Shown: positions 31,406 to 41,523 of the stretch, piece by piece | Layout: each line of letters opens with the position of its first letter | Numbering within the stretch: position 1 is the stretch's first letter | Source: Tagaea sp. CACIAM 22H2 | Lineage (GTDB): Bacteria > Pseudomonadota > Alphaproteobacteria > CACIAM-22H2 | DNA: 51,152 nucleotides | NCBI GenBank assembly: GCA_014444615.1 | Contig: PVXE01000032.1 | Coordinates: 1-51,152, forward strand | Direction: 5' to 3' | The notes under the pieces: generated by a model | Database searches by the model: none | The model's input: the letters and a program-made list of their open reading frames with translations, nothing else | Told to the model about the DNA's origin: nothing | Position numbers and translations under genes: made by a program

Positions 31406-32799
31406 ATTTTATAAGCGAGCCGCACGCCGCCCCAATGGCGGCCCTGCACGACAATCGGCGCGGAGACGTCTTTCATCAGCGTGAATTTTCCGCCGCCCAT
31501 GTCACGGCGATAGGTTTGCACCAGGAAATCCGCGCGATTGCGGCCGGCGGCGAGGCCAACGCGATCGTTGAAGATGCGTCGGTTGCGGCCGTTGGCCGTG
31601 TTCCACGCCGCGTCGGGGCCGTGCGGTTTCGAGAATTTGTTGTTGTGCGTGGGCAGGTAGCCGTTGCGGTCCACCGCGGCGCAGAACACGACGCGCGGAT
31701 CGAGGTCGAGCAATGGCTCCTGGATCGCCGGAAAATAGCGATCCGTGGTGTCGAGGAAGCGCGTGCGGACCTGCTGCGGATTGCTGCCGGGAATGGGCGC
31801 GTAGGTTTCATCGAACAAATCGTCGAGGCGGATTTCGCCGCGCGACACCGCCCCGTCCAGCGCGGCCGACAATTTGGCGGCGGCATCGCGCGCGGCGACG
31901 ATGAACGGCGTATCGACCGTCTCGACACCCGATGCGGCCGTAATTTGAATCAAACGCTCGCCCATCGAGACGAGCCGCGCCAAGCGTTCCTTCGCGCCGT
32001 CGGTCGCTTTCGACGACGCGGTGACGCCGTCGCCGCACGCCCCCATCGCGTCAAGAACCTTGTTCGAACGCGCGTCGATCTCGCGTACGGCGCCCGAGAT
32101 CCGGTCGATGCGCCCGGCGACTTCGTCGACATGCGTAGCGATGTTGCCGATCACGCCGCCGATAGCAGCGGCACCGGTCTCGGCCGATTGCGCGCGTGCC
32201 TGGCTTTCCTCCGACCGGCCGATCAAGCGCTTGGCTTGCTGGCCGAGTTCGGTAAGCGTGCCGCCGATTTCGGCGGTCGCTTCGGCGGTCTGGCGCGCGA
32301 GCGCCTTGACTTCGCCCGCCACGACCGCGAAACCGCGCCCGGCCTCGCCCGCACGCGCCGCTTCGATCGTCGCGTTGAGGGCAAGAAGATTGGTCTGACG
32401 CGCGATCGCGTCGATCTGTTTGGCGACCTTCCCGATGCGCTCGAGCGCGATTTGCAGGCCGCCCAAGTCCGTCGCGATTTCGCGCGCCGCCCCCACCAAG
32501 GCCGAGATATCGCCCATCGCTTTGTCGACCTGAAAGCGCGAGGCGCCCATCTCGGCGGAGACTTTGCCGGCGAGATCCTTGGCTTCGTCGGCCGCGCGCG
32601 CGGCATCCGCATTGGCGGCGGCGAGTTCCTGCGTCGCCTGTCGCGTCTCGCCGAACAGCCCGACCTGACGCTGCAGATTCACGGCGATTTCGTCGATATA
32701 CCCGGCGACATCGGCGAGTTCGACGCCCAGCGATCCCGCTTCGACGGCAACTTCCGTCAATACGGCCGAATGCGCGGCCGCCGGCCCGGTCCCGTCCAT
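31402..32799 (-). CDS. Soluble methyl-accepting chemotaxis protein with C-terminal sensory domain
   Basis: 465 residues from the ATG at 32799, which has GGGAG 8 bp upstream; an in-frame GTG three codons earlier is too near that site. No membrane helix is seen. The signalling hairpin comes first: its tip ([20 protein letters not shown], then [18 protein letters not shown]) lies at about 133-170. A separate C-terminal domain (about 330-465) contains [31 protein letters not shown] and [12 protein letters not shown], a Cache/PAS-like sensor module found in cytoplasmic receptors, as I recall. The ligand is unknown; energy or internal-metabolite sensing is possible. No che gene is adjacent apart from a CheY-like regulator at 38.4 kb. 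Confidence 0.88.
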   Translation of the reverse strand: MDGTGPAAAHSAVLTEVAVEAGSLGVELADVAGYIDEIAVNLQRQVGLFGETRQATQELAAANADAARAADEAKDLAGKVSAEMGASRFQVDKAMGDISALVGAAREIATDLGGLQIALERIGKVAKQIDAIARQTNLLALNATIEAARAGEAGRGFAVVAGEVKALARQTAEATAEIGGTLTELGQQAKRLIGRSEESQARAQSAETGAAAIGGVIGNIATHVDEVAGRIDRISGAVREIDARSNKVLDAMGACGDGVTASSKATDGAKERLARLVSMGERLIQITAASGVETVDTPFIVAARDAAAKLSAALDGAVSRGEIRLDDLFDETYAPIPGSNPQQVRTRFLDTTDRYFPAIQEPLLDLDPRVVFCAAVDRNGYLPTHNNKFSKPHGPDAAWNTANGRNRRIFNDRVGLAAGRNRADFLVQTYRRDMGGGKFTLMKDVSAPIVVQGRHWGGVRLAYKI

Positions 32800-32913
32800 G
32801 GTCAACACTCCCTAGTTCGGCAATTTTTATCGAACCCTTGGTGGGAAGGATTCGTCAGACTTGATTACCGGCAGGTTAAGCGAGACCGACGTTAAGGCGT
32901 TAAATCCGAAGTT

Positions 32914-33393
32914 TCAACGAATGGCGATTTGATGGGCGAAGTTTTCGCCATCGCCGATGGTGACGGTCGTAAAACCGAGCAATTTCAACAGATCGAGGAA
33001 CGTAAAAAGTTCGTCGACGCCGTATTCGACGAACATCGGGCTGGTGCGCGACGCAGCCGTGAGCTGCGCCAGTAGCGCCCGTGCCCGGTAGACCGTGTCG
33101 AGATGGCCTTTGTCCAAGGCCGAAATAATCAACCGGTCGGCCCGCTCGCCCTTGGCGAAAAGCGCGTAGGACGGCCGGTACGGCAAGCTCAACTGCGCCG
33201 ATGTCAGACCGTTGACGAAATCGAGACGCTTGGAGCGATCGGAATCAATCAGCACCTTGGCGCGCGACACGTAGGTCTCGGTCGAATGCGGCACAGGGTA
33301 GTAATAACCCGCGTGCCGGTCGCGCTGCTGGGCATGCGCGCCGAAAGCAAATCCCGCGATCAACGCGACGGCAAGAAACGCCGCGCGGGTCAC
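32914..33393 (-). CDS. Conserved secreted protein of unknown function
   Basis: 159 residues from a GTG whose bases overlap the stop of the M81 gene (GTGA). A signal peptide (FLAVALIAGFAFGAHAQ) predicts a periplasmic protein. The rest is compact with RHAGYYYPVPHSTETYVSRA near the start, SYALFAKGERADRLIISALD in the middle and FTFLDLLKLLGFTTVTIGDG, IAIR at the end. I recall the same family as a short alphaproteobacterial secreted protein that is often mislabelled as a molybdenum-cofactor protein; nothing here supports that label. The function is unknown. Confidence 0.75.
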   Translation of the reverse strand: MTRAAFLAVALIAGFAFGAHAQQRDRHAGYYYPVPHSTETYVSRAKVLIDSDRSKRLDFVNGLTSAQLSLPYRPSYALFAKGERADRLIISALDKGHLDTVYRARALLAQLTAASRTSPMFVEYGVDELFTFLDLLKLLGFTTVTIGDGENFAHQIAIR

Positions 33394-34895
33394 GCGCGCC
33401 CCTGAAAGACGGGCCCATGCGGCTTCAACCGCAAGCCGGGGCGCAGACGCTTCCAGACGAGATCGGCCGGATCAGCCGGGTTCGGGCCCGGCGATGCCAC
33501 GACGAGAACCTCTTCGGCGATCGGCTGGAAGTCGGCGCGGAAATGGACCGAGCTTTTGACCGCGACGATCTTCTGTTTGATCGGCTCGATGCCGAGATGG
33601 CGGAACATTTCCTGATCCGCCGTCTGAACCTTGTGGCTCGCCAGCACGACGCGCACGCCTTCGGCTTCGAGCAACGCCATGGGCCCCAGCTTCATGCGCG
33701 TGCCGCCGTAGAACGGCCCGGTGCACAGAAACTCGCCGGTTCCCACGCGCTCGACCTTGAAGGGGCGCTCGATGGGCGACACGCCCGGCCAGCCGGAAAT
33801 GGCGCCCAGCTTGAACGGCGCCGTATTCCCCGCCCCGACTTCGACCGCGCGTTTGGCCGATGCGGGATCGATCAACATGCCGAGCACGGCGTCTTTCGGT
33901 TTCAAACGCAGCATCGCGGCGAGCAAGCCCGTCGTGTCGCCGTTGCCGCCGGCGCCGGGATTGTCTTGCGTATCCGCCAGCACGACGGGTTTGCCGTTAC
34001 GCCCGCCGCGCGCCACGGCGCGCGCGATCGCGTCCTCGGGCGAATAGATCTCGGCGACGTAATCGCGCTCGGCGTCGGCGACGACGTTAAAAAGCGCGTC
34101 GGTCGCGTCCTTGGCTTTGCGCGCGTCCGCGCCGAAACCGAACACCGACGGCGCGCAGTCGCGAATGTCGGCGGCCGGAAAGCCCGAGCAATAGGACAGC
34201 ATCGTGCCGCTGGTCGCTTCGATCTCGGCCAAGCGCTTGTAGATCGCGGCACCCGGTTCGATGAAGGTGCATTGCGCCGTAATCGGAATCATGAACGGCA
34301 ATTGCCGGAAGAACTTTGCCGGCGGCGAACCCGCTTTCAGCATCCCCTCCAGCAGATCGCAGGCGCGTTCGCCCGTATCGGCCATGTCGATATGCGGATA
34401 GGTGCGATAGGCGACCATGCCGTCGGCCTGATCGACCATGCGCTGGGTGACGTTGGCGTGCAGGTCGAGCGAGGCGACGACCGGAATGCGCGGGCCCACG
34501 ACCGCGCGCACGCGGGCAAGGATCTCGCCTTCGCCGTCTTCCAGGCTTTCGGTGACCATCGCGCCATGCAGGTCGAGATAGACCGCATCGACGGGCAGCG
34601 CCTTGGCAAGATCCTCGCAAAGCGTTTTGACGACGCTCTCGAAGATCTCATCCGTCACATGCGCGGACGGCGTCGCGTTCGCGCAAATCAGCGGCACAAG
34701 CTTATGCCCGCGCGCGGACGCCGCCTTGATGAACCCCGCGATCGGCACGTTCATGCCGGCGAAGGCCGGAGGGATCGCGTCCCCCCGGATCATCGACGGC
34801 CAACCGCCGCCGTTCACGAATGCCGCGCGATCTGCTTTCGTGGGCGCGAAGGTATTCGTCTCGTGCTGGAACGTGCCGACGGCGATGCGGGCCAT
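33390..34895 (-). CDS. M81-family metallopeptidase (MlrC-like)
   Basis: 501 residues. MlrC was named for late steps of microcystin breakdown; relatives are widespread and their natural substrates are unknown. Likely zinc ligands can be seen in the N-terminal TFQHETNTF, in YLDLHGAMVTES, in VASLDLHANVT and in RTYPHIDMADTG. The C-terminal half carries the second family domain. No signal peptide is present, so a cytoplasmic protein is inferred. It starts 3 bp after ilvD and ends overlapping a small secreted protein, so the three may be one transcript. A link to toxin degradation should not be assumed. Confidence 0.9.
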   Translation of the reverse strand: MARIAVGTFQHETNTFAPTKADRAAFVNGGGWPSMIRGDAIPPAFAGMNVPIAGFIKAASARGHKLVPLICANATPSAHVTDEIFESVVKTLCEDLAKALPVDAVYLDLHGAMVTESLEDGEGEILARVRAVVGPRIPVVASLDLHANVTQRMVDQADGMVAYRTYPHIDMADTGERACDLLEGMLKAGSPPAKFFRQLPFMIPITAQCTFIEPGAAIYKRLAEIEATSGTMLSYCSGFPAADIRDCAPSVFGFGADARKAKDATDALFNVVADAERDYVAEIYSPEDAIARAVARGGRNGKPVVLADTQDNPGAGGNGDTTGLLAAMLRLKPKDAVLGMLIDPASAKRAVEVGAGNTAPFKLGAISGWPGVSPIERPFKVERVGTGEFLCTGPFYGGTRMKLGPMALLEAEGVRVVLASHKVQTADQEMFRHLGIEPIKQKIVAVKSSVHFRADFQPIAEEVLVVASPGPNPADPADLVWKRLRPGLRLKPHGPVFQGRA

Positions 34896-34898
34896 ATT

Positions 34899-36629
34899 TT
34901 AGCTACGCGAATAGTCGAAGGTTTCCTTGGCCGCACCCGGATGCGTGACCGCACCCTTCTCGGCCGACCCCACGGTCGTCGAATACTTCCAGATCGAACC
35001 GGATTGGTATTCGTGCGGACGCGGTTTCCACGCGGCCTTGCGCTTGGCCAACTCCTCGGCCGAAACGGCGACGTCCAGCGTGCCCTTATCGGCGTCGATC
35101 GTGATCATGTCGCCGTCCTTGAGAAGGGCGATCGGACCGCCGACCGCCGCCTCCGGCCCGACATGGCCGATGCAGAAGCCGCGTGTACCACCCGAGAAGC
35201 GCCCGTCGGTGATCAGTGCGATCTCGTCGCCCTTGCCCCAGCCATACAGCGCCGCCGTCGTCGATAGCATTTCGCGCATGCCGGGGCCGCCCTTCGGACC
35301 CTCGTAGCGGATGACCATCACTTCGCCATCCTTGATGTCGCGCTTCAGCACGGCGGCCAAGGCTTCTTCCTCGCGGTCGAAGCAGCGCGCCGGGCCGGTA
35401 AAGGTCAGCTTCTTGAGACCCACGATCTTCACGATGGCGCCTTCGGGGGCGAGATTGCCCTTGAGGCCGACGACGCCGCCCGTGGTCGAGATCGGGTTCT
35501 TGACGCGATAAACGATCTTCTTTTCCTGGTTTTCCGGGAACTTCACGTCCTTGAGGTTCTCGGCCATCGTCTTGCCGGTGACGGTGATGCAGTCGCCGTG
35601 CAGGAAGCCGGAGTCCAACAATTCCTTCATCACGACCGGAATGCCACCAACCGAGTAAAGGTCGAACGCCGTGTATTTGCCGCCCGGCATCATGTCGGCG
35701 ATGTAGGGCGTCGAGCGGAAGATGCGCGCGACTTCGTGCAAATCGAAATCGATCCCCGCTTCGTTGGCCAGCGCCGGCAGATGCAAAGCGGCGTTGGTCG
35801 ACCCACCCGTTGCCGCGACGACGCGCGCGGCATTCTCCAGCGATTTACGCGTGACGATGTCGCGCGGGCGCAGGCCCTGCGCGATCAGATTCATGATCTG
35901 CTCGCCCGACTGATAGCACCAGCGATCGCGGCTTTCATAGGGTGCGGGCGTGCCCGCCGAACCCGGCAGCGCCAGACCGATCGCTTCCGAAACGCACGCC
36001 ATCGTGTTGGCGGTGAATTGGCCGCCGCAAGCGCCGCCGGTGGGCAGCGCCACTTGCTCGAGATGTTCGAGCTCCGCGTCCGTCATCTTGCCCGAGGCGT
36101 TTTTGCCGACACCTTCGAACACGTCGACGATCGTTACGTCGCGGCCTTGGAATTTGCCCGGCATGATCGTGCCGCCATAGATGAAGATCGAGGGCACGTT
36201 CAAACGCACCATCGACATCATCAGGCCCGGCAGCGCCTTGTCGCAACCCGCGAGGCCGACGAGCGCGTCGTAGCAATGGCCGCGCACGGTAAGTTCGATG
36301 GAGTCCGCGATCACTTCGCGGCTGGCGAGCGAGGCCTTCATGCCCGCATGGCCCATCGCGATACCGTCGGTGACGGTGATCGTGGTGAATTCGCGCGGCG
36401 TGCCGCCGGCCGAGGAAACGCCCTTCTTCACCGCCTGCGCCTGGCGCGACAGCGTGATGTTGCAGGGGGCGGCCTCGTTCCACGTCGTGACGACGCCGAC
36501 CAGCGGCTGGGCGATCTGTTCCTTGGTCAGGCCCATCGCGTAAAGCATCGCGCGGTGCGCGGCGCTGGTCGGACCCACGGTCGTATGACGGCTGGGCAGC
36601 TTCGATTTGTCGAATTTCGTCGCGGACAT
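34899..36629 (-). CDS. ilvD: Dihydroxy-acid dehydratase
   Basis: 576 residues, full length. IlvD dehydrates 2,3-dihydroxy acids in valine, isoleucine and leucine synthesis using an Fe-S cluster and Mg. Cluster cysteines are visible in [13 protein letters not shown] and [15 protein letters not shown]; the conserved [20 protein letters not shown] near the C-terminus is also present. The N-terminal [20 protein letters not shown] fits the family. Sugar-acid dehydratases share the fold, but the close match to IlvD motifs favours it. A GGGAGGAG ribosome-binding site precedes the ATG. Confidence 0.95.
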   Translation of the reverse strand: MSATKFDKSKLPSRHTTVGPTSAAHRAMLYAMGLTKEQIAQPLVGVVTTWNEAAPCNITLSRQAQAVKKGVSSAGGTPREFTTITVTDGIAMGHAGMKASLASREVIADSIELTVRGHCYDALVGLAGCDKALPGLMMSMVRLNVPSIFIYGGTIMPGKFQGRDVTIVDVFEGVGKNASGKMTDAELEHLEQVALPTGGACGGQFTANTMACVSEAIGLALPGSAGTPAPYESRDRWCYQSGEQIMNLIAQGLRPRDIVTRKSLENAARVVAATGGSTNAALHLPALANEAGIDFDLHEVARIFRSTPYIADMMPGGKYTAFDLYSVGGIPVVMKELLDSGFLHGDCITVTGKTMAENLKDVKFPENQEKKIVYRVKNPISTTGGVVGLKGNLAPEGAIVKIVGLKKLTFTGPARCFDREEEALAAVLKRDIKDGEVMVIRYEGPKGGPGMREMLSTTAALYGWGKGDEIALITDGRFSGGTRGFCIGHVGPEAAVGGPIALLKDGDMITIDADKGTLDVAVSAEELAKRKAAWKPRPHEYQSGSIWKYSTTVGSAEKGAVTHPGAAKETFDYSRS

Positions 36630-36683
36630 AACAGGACTCCTCCCGGGAACCGGGCGTGAAAGTAGCGTTTCAAGGCCGCGTTG

Positions 36684-37916
36684 TTAAAGGGTTTTTGCCG
36701 GGGGCGGCTCGCGCATCAGCCATGCCGACAGCGCGCCCAAAACAGCGACCGCCAGCAAAATCGAGAACCCTTGCGCATAGGCGCCGGCGGAATAGAGCCG
36801 CGCCCCGCCCGCCGCCAGCCCGCCGTCCCAGGCGCGGTCGAGCAGTGCGCCAATGGCAGGCTGCAGCACCGCCCCCGACCCCACCACGGCGGTATTCACC
36901 AGCCCATAGGCCGCCCCACTGGCATTGGCGGGCGAATGGTCGCGCGCATGGGCATAGGCGATCACCATCGACGACGCGCACACGCCGTTAACGAACATCA
37001 ACAAGGTCAGCGCGGGCAATCCGAGCGGCAGATAGAGGATCGCGGCGAGCGACAGCGCCATCGCCGCACTCAGCAGCCGTGCCGCGCGCACGCGATGGCC
37101 CAAACGATCGACCGTATAGCCGATGACCGGCGAGCCGATCCCCCAGCCCGCGAACATCACCGAGGTCAACAGCGCCGCCGCGCCGCGCTCCAGCCCGTGC
37201 GTTTGCATCAACCACGGCACGGCCCATAATCCGGCGAACGCGAGCATTGTGCCGGTCATCGCGAAACCGTAGCCCGTGGCGAGCCAGGCATCGCGCGCGC
37301 GGATCACGCCGCGCAAACCGGCGCCGAAATTGCCCGGCCCCTGCGCCGGAACCGCGCGTTTGTCGGCGATCACGACGAAGATTGCGACCGCCAGCAGCGC
37401 GCCGAACACGGCGAGTGCCCCCAACGTGCCGCGCCAGCCCCAGGCATCGACCGCCAAACCCAATGGCGCTTGGCCGAAAATCGCGCCGATCATACCAAAG
37501 AGTTGCGCGAAGCCGGTCAGCATCGCGAAACGCGTCGGCGGGAACCACAAAGTGGCGACGGTCAGCACGCCGACCCAGCCGAACGCGGCGCCAATCCCCA
37601 CCAGCAAGCGGCCGAGATAGGCGATCTCGATCGTCGGCGCGATCGCGAAAATCACGGCCCCGATCGACGATACGCCGACCGCGAAGCTCATCAGCCGCCG
37701 CGGCCCGAAACGGTCCATCAACATACCGACGGGGATTTGCAGCGGCGCGTAGCCGTAGAAGTAGAAGGCCGCGAGATTGCCGAGCACGGCGGCGCCGACG
37801 GCGAATTCCGCCATCAGTTCGCCAACGATGACCGACGGCGCCACGCGCTGCACGAAAGCGTATGTAAAGAACGAAGCCGCCAGCACGAAGGCCAGGACGG
37901 CGCGCGGACCCGTCAT
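36684..37916 (-). CDS. MFS transporter
   Basis: 410 residues with about twelve hydrophobic segments spread evenly, and the MFS loop motif GMLMDRFGPRRLM between helices 2 and 3 (about residues 63-75). A second cytoplasmic loop has VIGYTVDRLGHRVRAARLL. The substrate is unknown; the overall look is of organic-anion/nitrate-type single-component permeases. It begins 1 bp after the nucleoside deaminase gene, so they are co-transcribed, which could hint at a purine or metabolite substrate but is weak evidence. Confidence 0.9.
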   Translation of the reverse strand: MTGPRAVLAFVLAASFFTYAFVQRVAPSVIVGELMAEFAVGAAVLGNLAAFYFYGYAPLQIPVGMLMDRFGPRRLMSFAVGVSSIGAVIFAIAPTIEIAYLGRLLVGIGAAFGWVGVLTVATLWFPPTRFAMLTGFAQLFGMIGAIFGQAPLGLAVDAWGWRGTLGALAVFGALLAVAIFVVIADKRAVPAQGPGNFGAGLRGVIRARDAWLATGYGFAMTGTMLAFAGLWAVPWLMQTHGLERGAAALLTSVMFAGWGIGSPVIGYTVDRLGHRVRAARLLSAAMALSLAAILYLPLGLPALTLLMFVNGVCASSMVIAYAHARDHSPANASGAAYGLVNTAVVGSGAVLQPAIGALLDRAWDGGLAAGGARLYSAGAYAQGFSILLAVAVLGALSAWLMREPPPAKTL

Positions 37917-37917
37917 G

Positions 37918-38388
37918 TCAGTACGGCACTTTGTCGGGCTTGGCGAACCATTCGGCGAACACCGCGCGCGCTTCTTCGCGCAACACGTTCGATGTGGGCA
38001 GGACGCGCTTGTCGATGTCCTTCGCGACCTCCACGTAGAACGCTTCGTCGTCGAATTCGATCTCGGCCGCGTCGCGCCGGTTGGCGGCGTAGCACATGCG
38101 ATCCGCCCGCGACCAAAGAATGGCGCACAGGCACATCGGGCAAGGTTCGCAACTCGTGTAGACGACGGCGCCGGTCAGATCGAACGTGCCCAATTTCTTG
38201 CATGCTTCGCGGATCGCCACGACTTCGGCATGGGCCGTGGGATCGTTGGTCGAGGTGACGCGATTCCAGCCTTCGCCGACGATCTTGCCGTCCTTGACGA
38301 CGACGGCGCCGAACGGACCGCCCGCCCCCGACATGGAATGCTCGCGCGCGAGTTCGATCGCGCGGCGCATGAATATCTCGTCGCTCAT
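37918..38388 (-). CDS. Nucleoside/guanine deaminase family protein
   Basis: 156 residues of the CMP/dCMP-type zinc deaminase fold. The zinc site is HAE (PTAHAEVVAIREACKK) and PCPMC (YTSCEPCPMCLCAILW). The lack of a C-terminal tRNA-binding helix and the end EWFAKPDKVPY are closer to guanine deaminase (GuaD) than to TadA. The reaction is hydrolytic deamination of guanine to xanthine, by family. It overlaps the response regulator stop by 4 bp and precedes the MFS gene by 1 bp. TadA or a broad-spectrum deaminase remain possible. Confidence 0.85.
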   Translation of the reverse strand: MSDEIFMRRAIELAREHSMSGAGGPFGAVVVKDGKIVGEGWNRVTSTNDPTAHAEVVAIREACKKLGTFDLTGAVVYTSCEPCPMCLCAILWSRADRMCYAANRRDAAEIEFDDEAFYVEVAKDIDKRVLPTSNVLREEARAVFAEWFAKPDKVPY

Positions 38389-38807
38389 TTCTTCGCTTTC
38401 GCCGCGACCACGGCCGCGATCTTCTGCCCAAGCTGGGCGGGAGAAAAAGGTTTGACGACATAGGCGTCAACGCCGTTGTCGCGCGCTTCGACGACGAACT
38501 CGGGCGAGGCTTTGCCGGTCAGCATGATGAAGGGCATGCCCGGCCATTTCATGCGCACGGCCTTGAGCAATTGCAGGCCGCTCATCTCCGGCATGTTCCA
38601 ATCCGACACAATCAGGTCGAAACGCTGCATGCCGGAATTGAGCACGTCCAGCGCCTCCGCGCCGTCCTTGGCGGTGCTGACATAGGGCACCTTCAATTGG
38701 CGCAGCACCGTCTGCGCGATTTTGATCGCGAACGCGTCGTCCTCGACCAGCAGCACGGACAGATTGGCGAAAAGCGGATCGCCGGGGGCGCCTTGTTGCG
38801 TGTTCAT
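38385..38807 (-). CDS. CheY-like single-domain response regulator
   Basis: 140 residues, one receiver domain and no output domain. The acidic pair is D23/D24, the phospho-acceptor is D69 ([14 protein letters not shown]), T97 and K119 complete the site. Resemblance to CheY/DivK-type regulators is evident. Its ATG overlaps the stop of the hybrid kinase gene (4 bp), so the two are coupled, and it is a natural phosphotransfer partner for the kinase's HPt domain. Its own output is unknown; it would act by protein-protein contact. Confidence 0.93.
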   Translation of the reverse strand: MNTQQGAPGDPLFANLSVLLVEDDAFAIKIAQTVLRQLKVPYVSTAKDGAEALDVLNSGMQRFDLIVSDWNMPEMSGLQLLKAVRMKWPGMPFIMLTGKASPEFVVEARDNGVDAYVVKPFSPAQLGQKIAAVVAAKAKK

Positions 38808-41095
38808 CCGTTCACCGTTTCCTCGCCGGCCGCGACCGCGTAGCGCGCGCGCAGCGCCGCAACGCCTTCGGCGGCGGCCTCGGCCAATCTATCCGACGGC
38901 GCTTCCATCGTCGACCGGTCGCCTTTGTCGCCCGCCGATTCGATGATTTGCGCCAAGCGGAACACGCGCGCGAGGCCCATATTGGCTGCGGCGCTTTTCA
39001 AGGAATGCGCCGCGCGTGTCCAGGCGACCATGTCGCCCGACGCGCGCGCTTGCGCGATTTGCGCAACCGCGTCGTCGGCGCTGGCCGCGAAATCGTCGAC
39101 CAGCAGCGCCACGGTGTCGGCGCCGATCTGGCTTTCCAGCGTGGCGATGACGCCGGTGTCGAGCACCGCGTCGCTCGCCGCAAGAATTTCCTGCGTTGAA
39201 AGCGGCTCCGCCGAACTCGCGGGTGCGGCCGCGCGCAACGCGGCGAACAGCTTTTCGGGCACGATCGGCTTGGCGATATAGTCGTTCATCCCCGCTTCCA
39301 AACAGCGATCGATATCCGACTGCAAGGCGCCCGCCGTGGCGGCGACGATACGCACCGCGCCGCGCGCCCCCGGCAAGGCGCGGATCGCCTTGGTCGCCTC
39401 GATGCCGTCCATATTGGGCATGTGCATGTCCATCAGCACGACATCGTAGTCGTTGGCCGCCGCCAGCGCCAACGCGGCGCGGCCGTCATTCGCGACATCG
39501 ACCTGATGACCGCCGGGCTTCAGCAACCCGAGCGCGACTTTCTGGTTCACCGCGTTGTCCTCGGCCAGCAGGATGCGCAAGGGGCGCAGATCGGCGCCCG
39601 CATCTGCTGAATGGTCGATCTCGGCCGGTTCGACGCCGACCGGCAGATCGAGCGTGAAATGGAATTCCGAGCCTTCGCCGGGCGCGCTGTTCACGCCGAT
39701 GTCGCCGCCCATCGCATTGACGAGACGGCGGCTGATGGCGAGACCCAGGCCCGTGCCGCCGAAACGGCGCGTGATCGAGGAATCGGCTTGCACGAAACTG
39801 CCGAACAGCTTGGCCTGCGCTTCCTTGGAAATGCCGATCCCGGTATCGCGCACCGAAACGCGCAAATGCACGCGCCCGCCGCTTTCGGTTCCGGCGGCGA
39901 TGATCGTGACGCCGCCTTTCTCGGTGAATTTGATCGCGTTGCCGGCAAGGTTGAGAAGCACCTGGCGCAGGCGGCCGGGATCGCCCTTCAAGAAGCGCGG
40001 CACGCCCGCATCGCAGCGTTCGGCCAGGAAAATCCCCTTCTCCGCCGCTTTCGACGCCATCAGCGCGCCGACATCCTCCAACACGCGGCGGAAATCGAAA
40101 TCGATGCTTTCGACATCGAGCTTGCCCGCTTCGAGCTTCGAATAGTCGAGCACGTCGTTGAGGATCTGCAGAAGAGCTTCGCCGCTATCGAGCACGATGC
40201 GCGCGTTTTCGCGCTGTTCGGGGGTCAGTTCCGACTTCAGCAGCAAGCGCGACATGCCGATGATACCGTTCATCGGCGTGCGGATTTCATGGCTCATCAT
40301 CGCCAGGAATTCGGATTTCGCCTTGGTCGCGGCCTCGGCTTCGTCGCGCGCGCCGCTGATCTCGCCCATGACGCGTTTGAACACCGTCATGGCGCGCGCC
40401 GTGTCCCCCAATTCGTCCTTCCGGTCGACATAGAGGACGTTCACGTCGTCGTCGCCGCGCGCGATACGGCGCATCTTGCGATTCAGCGTGTTGAGCGGCA
40501 GCACGATGTCGCGCACCAGCAGCGCCGCGACCGCGAACAGCACCAGGGCCGTGCCCGCGATGACGGCCATCAGGTAGTCGCGCGTTTCGTCGATGCGCGC
40601 GGCGGCTTCCTCGCGGAAGACATAACCTTCGTCGGCGGCGATCTGGGTCAGCACTTCCAACTCGTCGCGAATTTTGGCGCCAATCTCGCTCGCCGTGTCC
40701 GTCCCGGCGGGCGCCCGCGACTCCCGGACGGCCTTTTCCCACGCGTCGAGACTGGTGCGGATGCCGGCGATCAATTCGGGCACATCGGGCGACGCCGAAC
40801 GCTGCCCGGCGATGGCGAGGTCCTTGCGGAAATTGGCGATCAGGCGGTCGAGCTCGCGCATCGCCCCTTCGTCCGCGTCGGCCCCGAGTTCACGCTCGCG
40901 CCGCTGCAACAGCGCGAAATCAGTCTGCGCCAGACGCGTGAAATTGATCGTCTGCAGCGGCCCGTCGAACATCTGCATTGTCAGCGAGCCGAGCGTGCGC
41001 GTCGCGTCGAACGCGCCCAAGCCCAGCGTGCCGACCGCCGCCAGCGCCAACAGGAACGCGGCGATCAGTTTGACGCGAAGCGACAGGCGCGACAT
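38804..41095 (-). CDS. Hybrid sensor histidine kinase with receiver and HPt domains
   Basis: 763 residues from the ATG at 41095. Order of domains: membrane helix 8-30, periplasmic four-helix-type sensor to about 175, second helix 176-198, HAMP about 195-248, dimerisation/phospho-acceptor domain with H269 ([12 protein letters not shown]), ATPase domain (N-box NLAGNAIKF 382-390, G1 RDTGIGI, G2 [10 protein letters not shown]), receiver domain with D556 ([10 protein letters not shown]), and a C-terminal HPt with H697 ([13 protein letters not shown]). All phospho sites are intact, so the phosphorelay His-Asp-His is complete within one protein and can pass to the adjacent CheY-like regulator. It follows a cupredoxin gene by 14 bp, suggesting a redox or copper-linked signal. 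Confidence 0.94.
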   Translation of the reverse strand: MSRLSLRVKLIAAFLLALAAVGTLGLGAFDATRTLGSLTMQMFDGPLQTINFTRLAQTDFALLQRRERELGADADEGAMRELDRLIANFRKDLAIAGQRSASPDVPELIAGIRTSLDAWEKAVRESRAPAGTDTASEIGAKIRDELEVLTQIAADEGYVFREEAAARIDETRDYLMAVIAGTALVLFAVAALLVRDIVLPLNTLNRKMRRIARGDDDVNVLYVDRKDELGDTARAMTVFKRVMGEISGARDEAEAATKAKSEFLAMMSHEIRTPMNGIIGMSRLLLKSELTPEQRENARIVLDSGEALLQILNDVLDYSKLEAGKLDVESIDFDFRRVLEDVGALMASKAAEKGIFLAERCDAGVPRFLKGDPGRLRQVLLNLAGNAIKFTEKGGVTIIAAGTESGGRVHLRVSVRDTGIGISKEAQAKLFGSFVQADSSITRRFGGTGLGLAISRRLVNAMGGDIGVNSAPGEGSEFHFTLDLPVGVEPAEIDHSADAGADLRPLRILLAEDNAVNQKVALGLLKPGGHQVDVANDGRAALALAAANDYDVVLMDMHMPNMDGIEATKAIRALPGARGAVRIVAATAGALQSDIDRCLEAGMNDYIAKPIVPEKLFAALRAAAPASSAEPLSTQEILAASDAVLDTGVIATLESQIGADTVALLVDDFAASADDAVAQIAQARASGDMVAWTRAAHSLKSAAANMGLARVFRLAQIIESAGDKGDRSTMEAPSDRLAEAAAEGVAALRARYAVAAGEETVNG

Positions 41096-41109
41096 GGCCG
41101 GACGGCGGC

Positions 41110-41460
41110 CTACTGAACCACGGTCACGGTCATTTCCATGCGCGGATGGATCCGGCAATTGACCGTGAAGGTTCCCGGACGCCGGAACGGCACGCCGACG
41201 CGGCTGTTCGGGGCTTGACGGCCGATATCGAATTCGCCGCCCGGCGTTTCGGAGAACACGTTATGGCCGAAACGGTCCTCGTTGACGTAGACGACCTGGC
41301 CGCCCGCCCGGATCGTGACGGCGTGTTTGTCGAAATCGATATCGCGCTGCACGACCACGGCTTCGCCCGGTGCGGCTTGCGCGAAGACGAAATTCGCGGC
41401 CGAGAAACCGCCCGCGACGCCGATCGCCGCCGCCAAGACGGGCCCAAAATAAATTCGCAT
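41110..41460 (-). CDS. Periplasmic cupredoxin (type 1 copper protein)
   Basis: 116 residues with a hydrophobic N-terminus ([20 protein letters not shown]) acting as signal peptide or anchor, ending near FAQA. The type 1 copper ligands are complete: H66 (FGHNVF), C102, H105 and M108 (NCRIHPRM). The short cysteine-His loop is of the plastocyanin-like methylamine-utilisation protein type. It would carry electrons or bind copper in the periplasm. It is the first gene of the cupredoxin-kinase-regulator series, with only 14 bp before the kinase. Confidence 0.9.
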   Translation of the reverse strand: MRIYFGPVLAAAIGVAGGFSAANFVFAQAAPGEAVVVQRDIDFDKHAVTIRAGGQVVYVNEDRFGHNVFSETPGGEFDIGRQAPNSRVGVPFRRPGTFTVNCRIHPRMEMTVTVVQ

Positions 41461-41523
41461 TCGCGGAACTCCCTGGCGTGCAGAATAGCCTTGCCGGAGA
41501 TTTCGCGCAAAACCGGGAAAACG

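Noticed and set aside
32800..32913. A flagellar-type (sigma-28) promoter ahead of the chemoreceptor
   Set aside because: A GATAA box exists but the expected TAAA box at the right spacing is absent.
32914..33393. Molybdopterin-guanine dinucleotide synthesis function for the small secreted protein
   Set aside because: It has a signal peptide and none of the nucleotidyltransferase motifs; the label is probably a database error that I remember, not something seen here.
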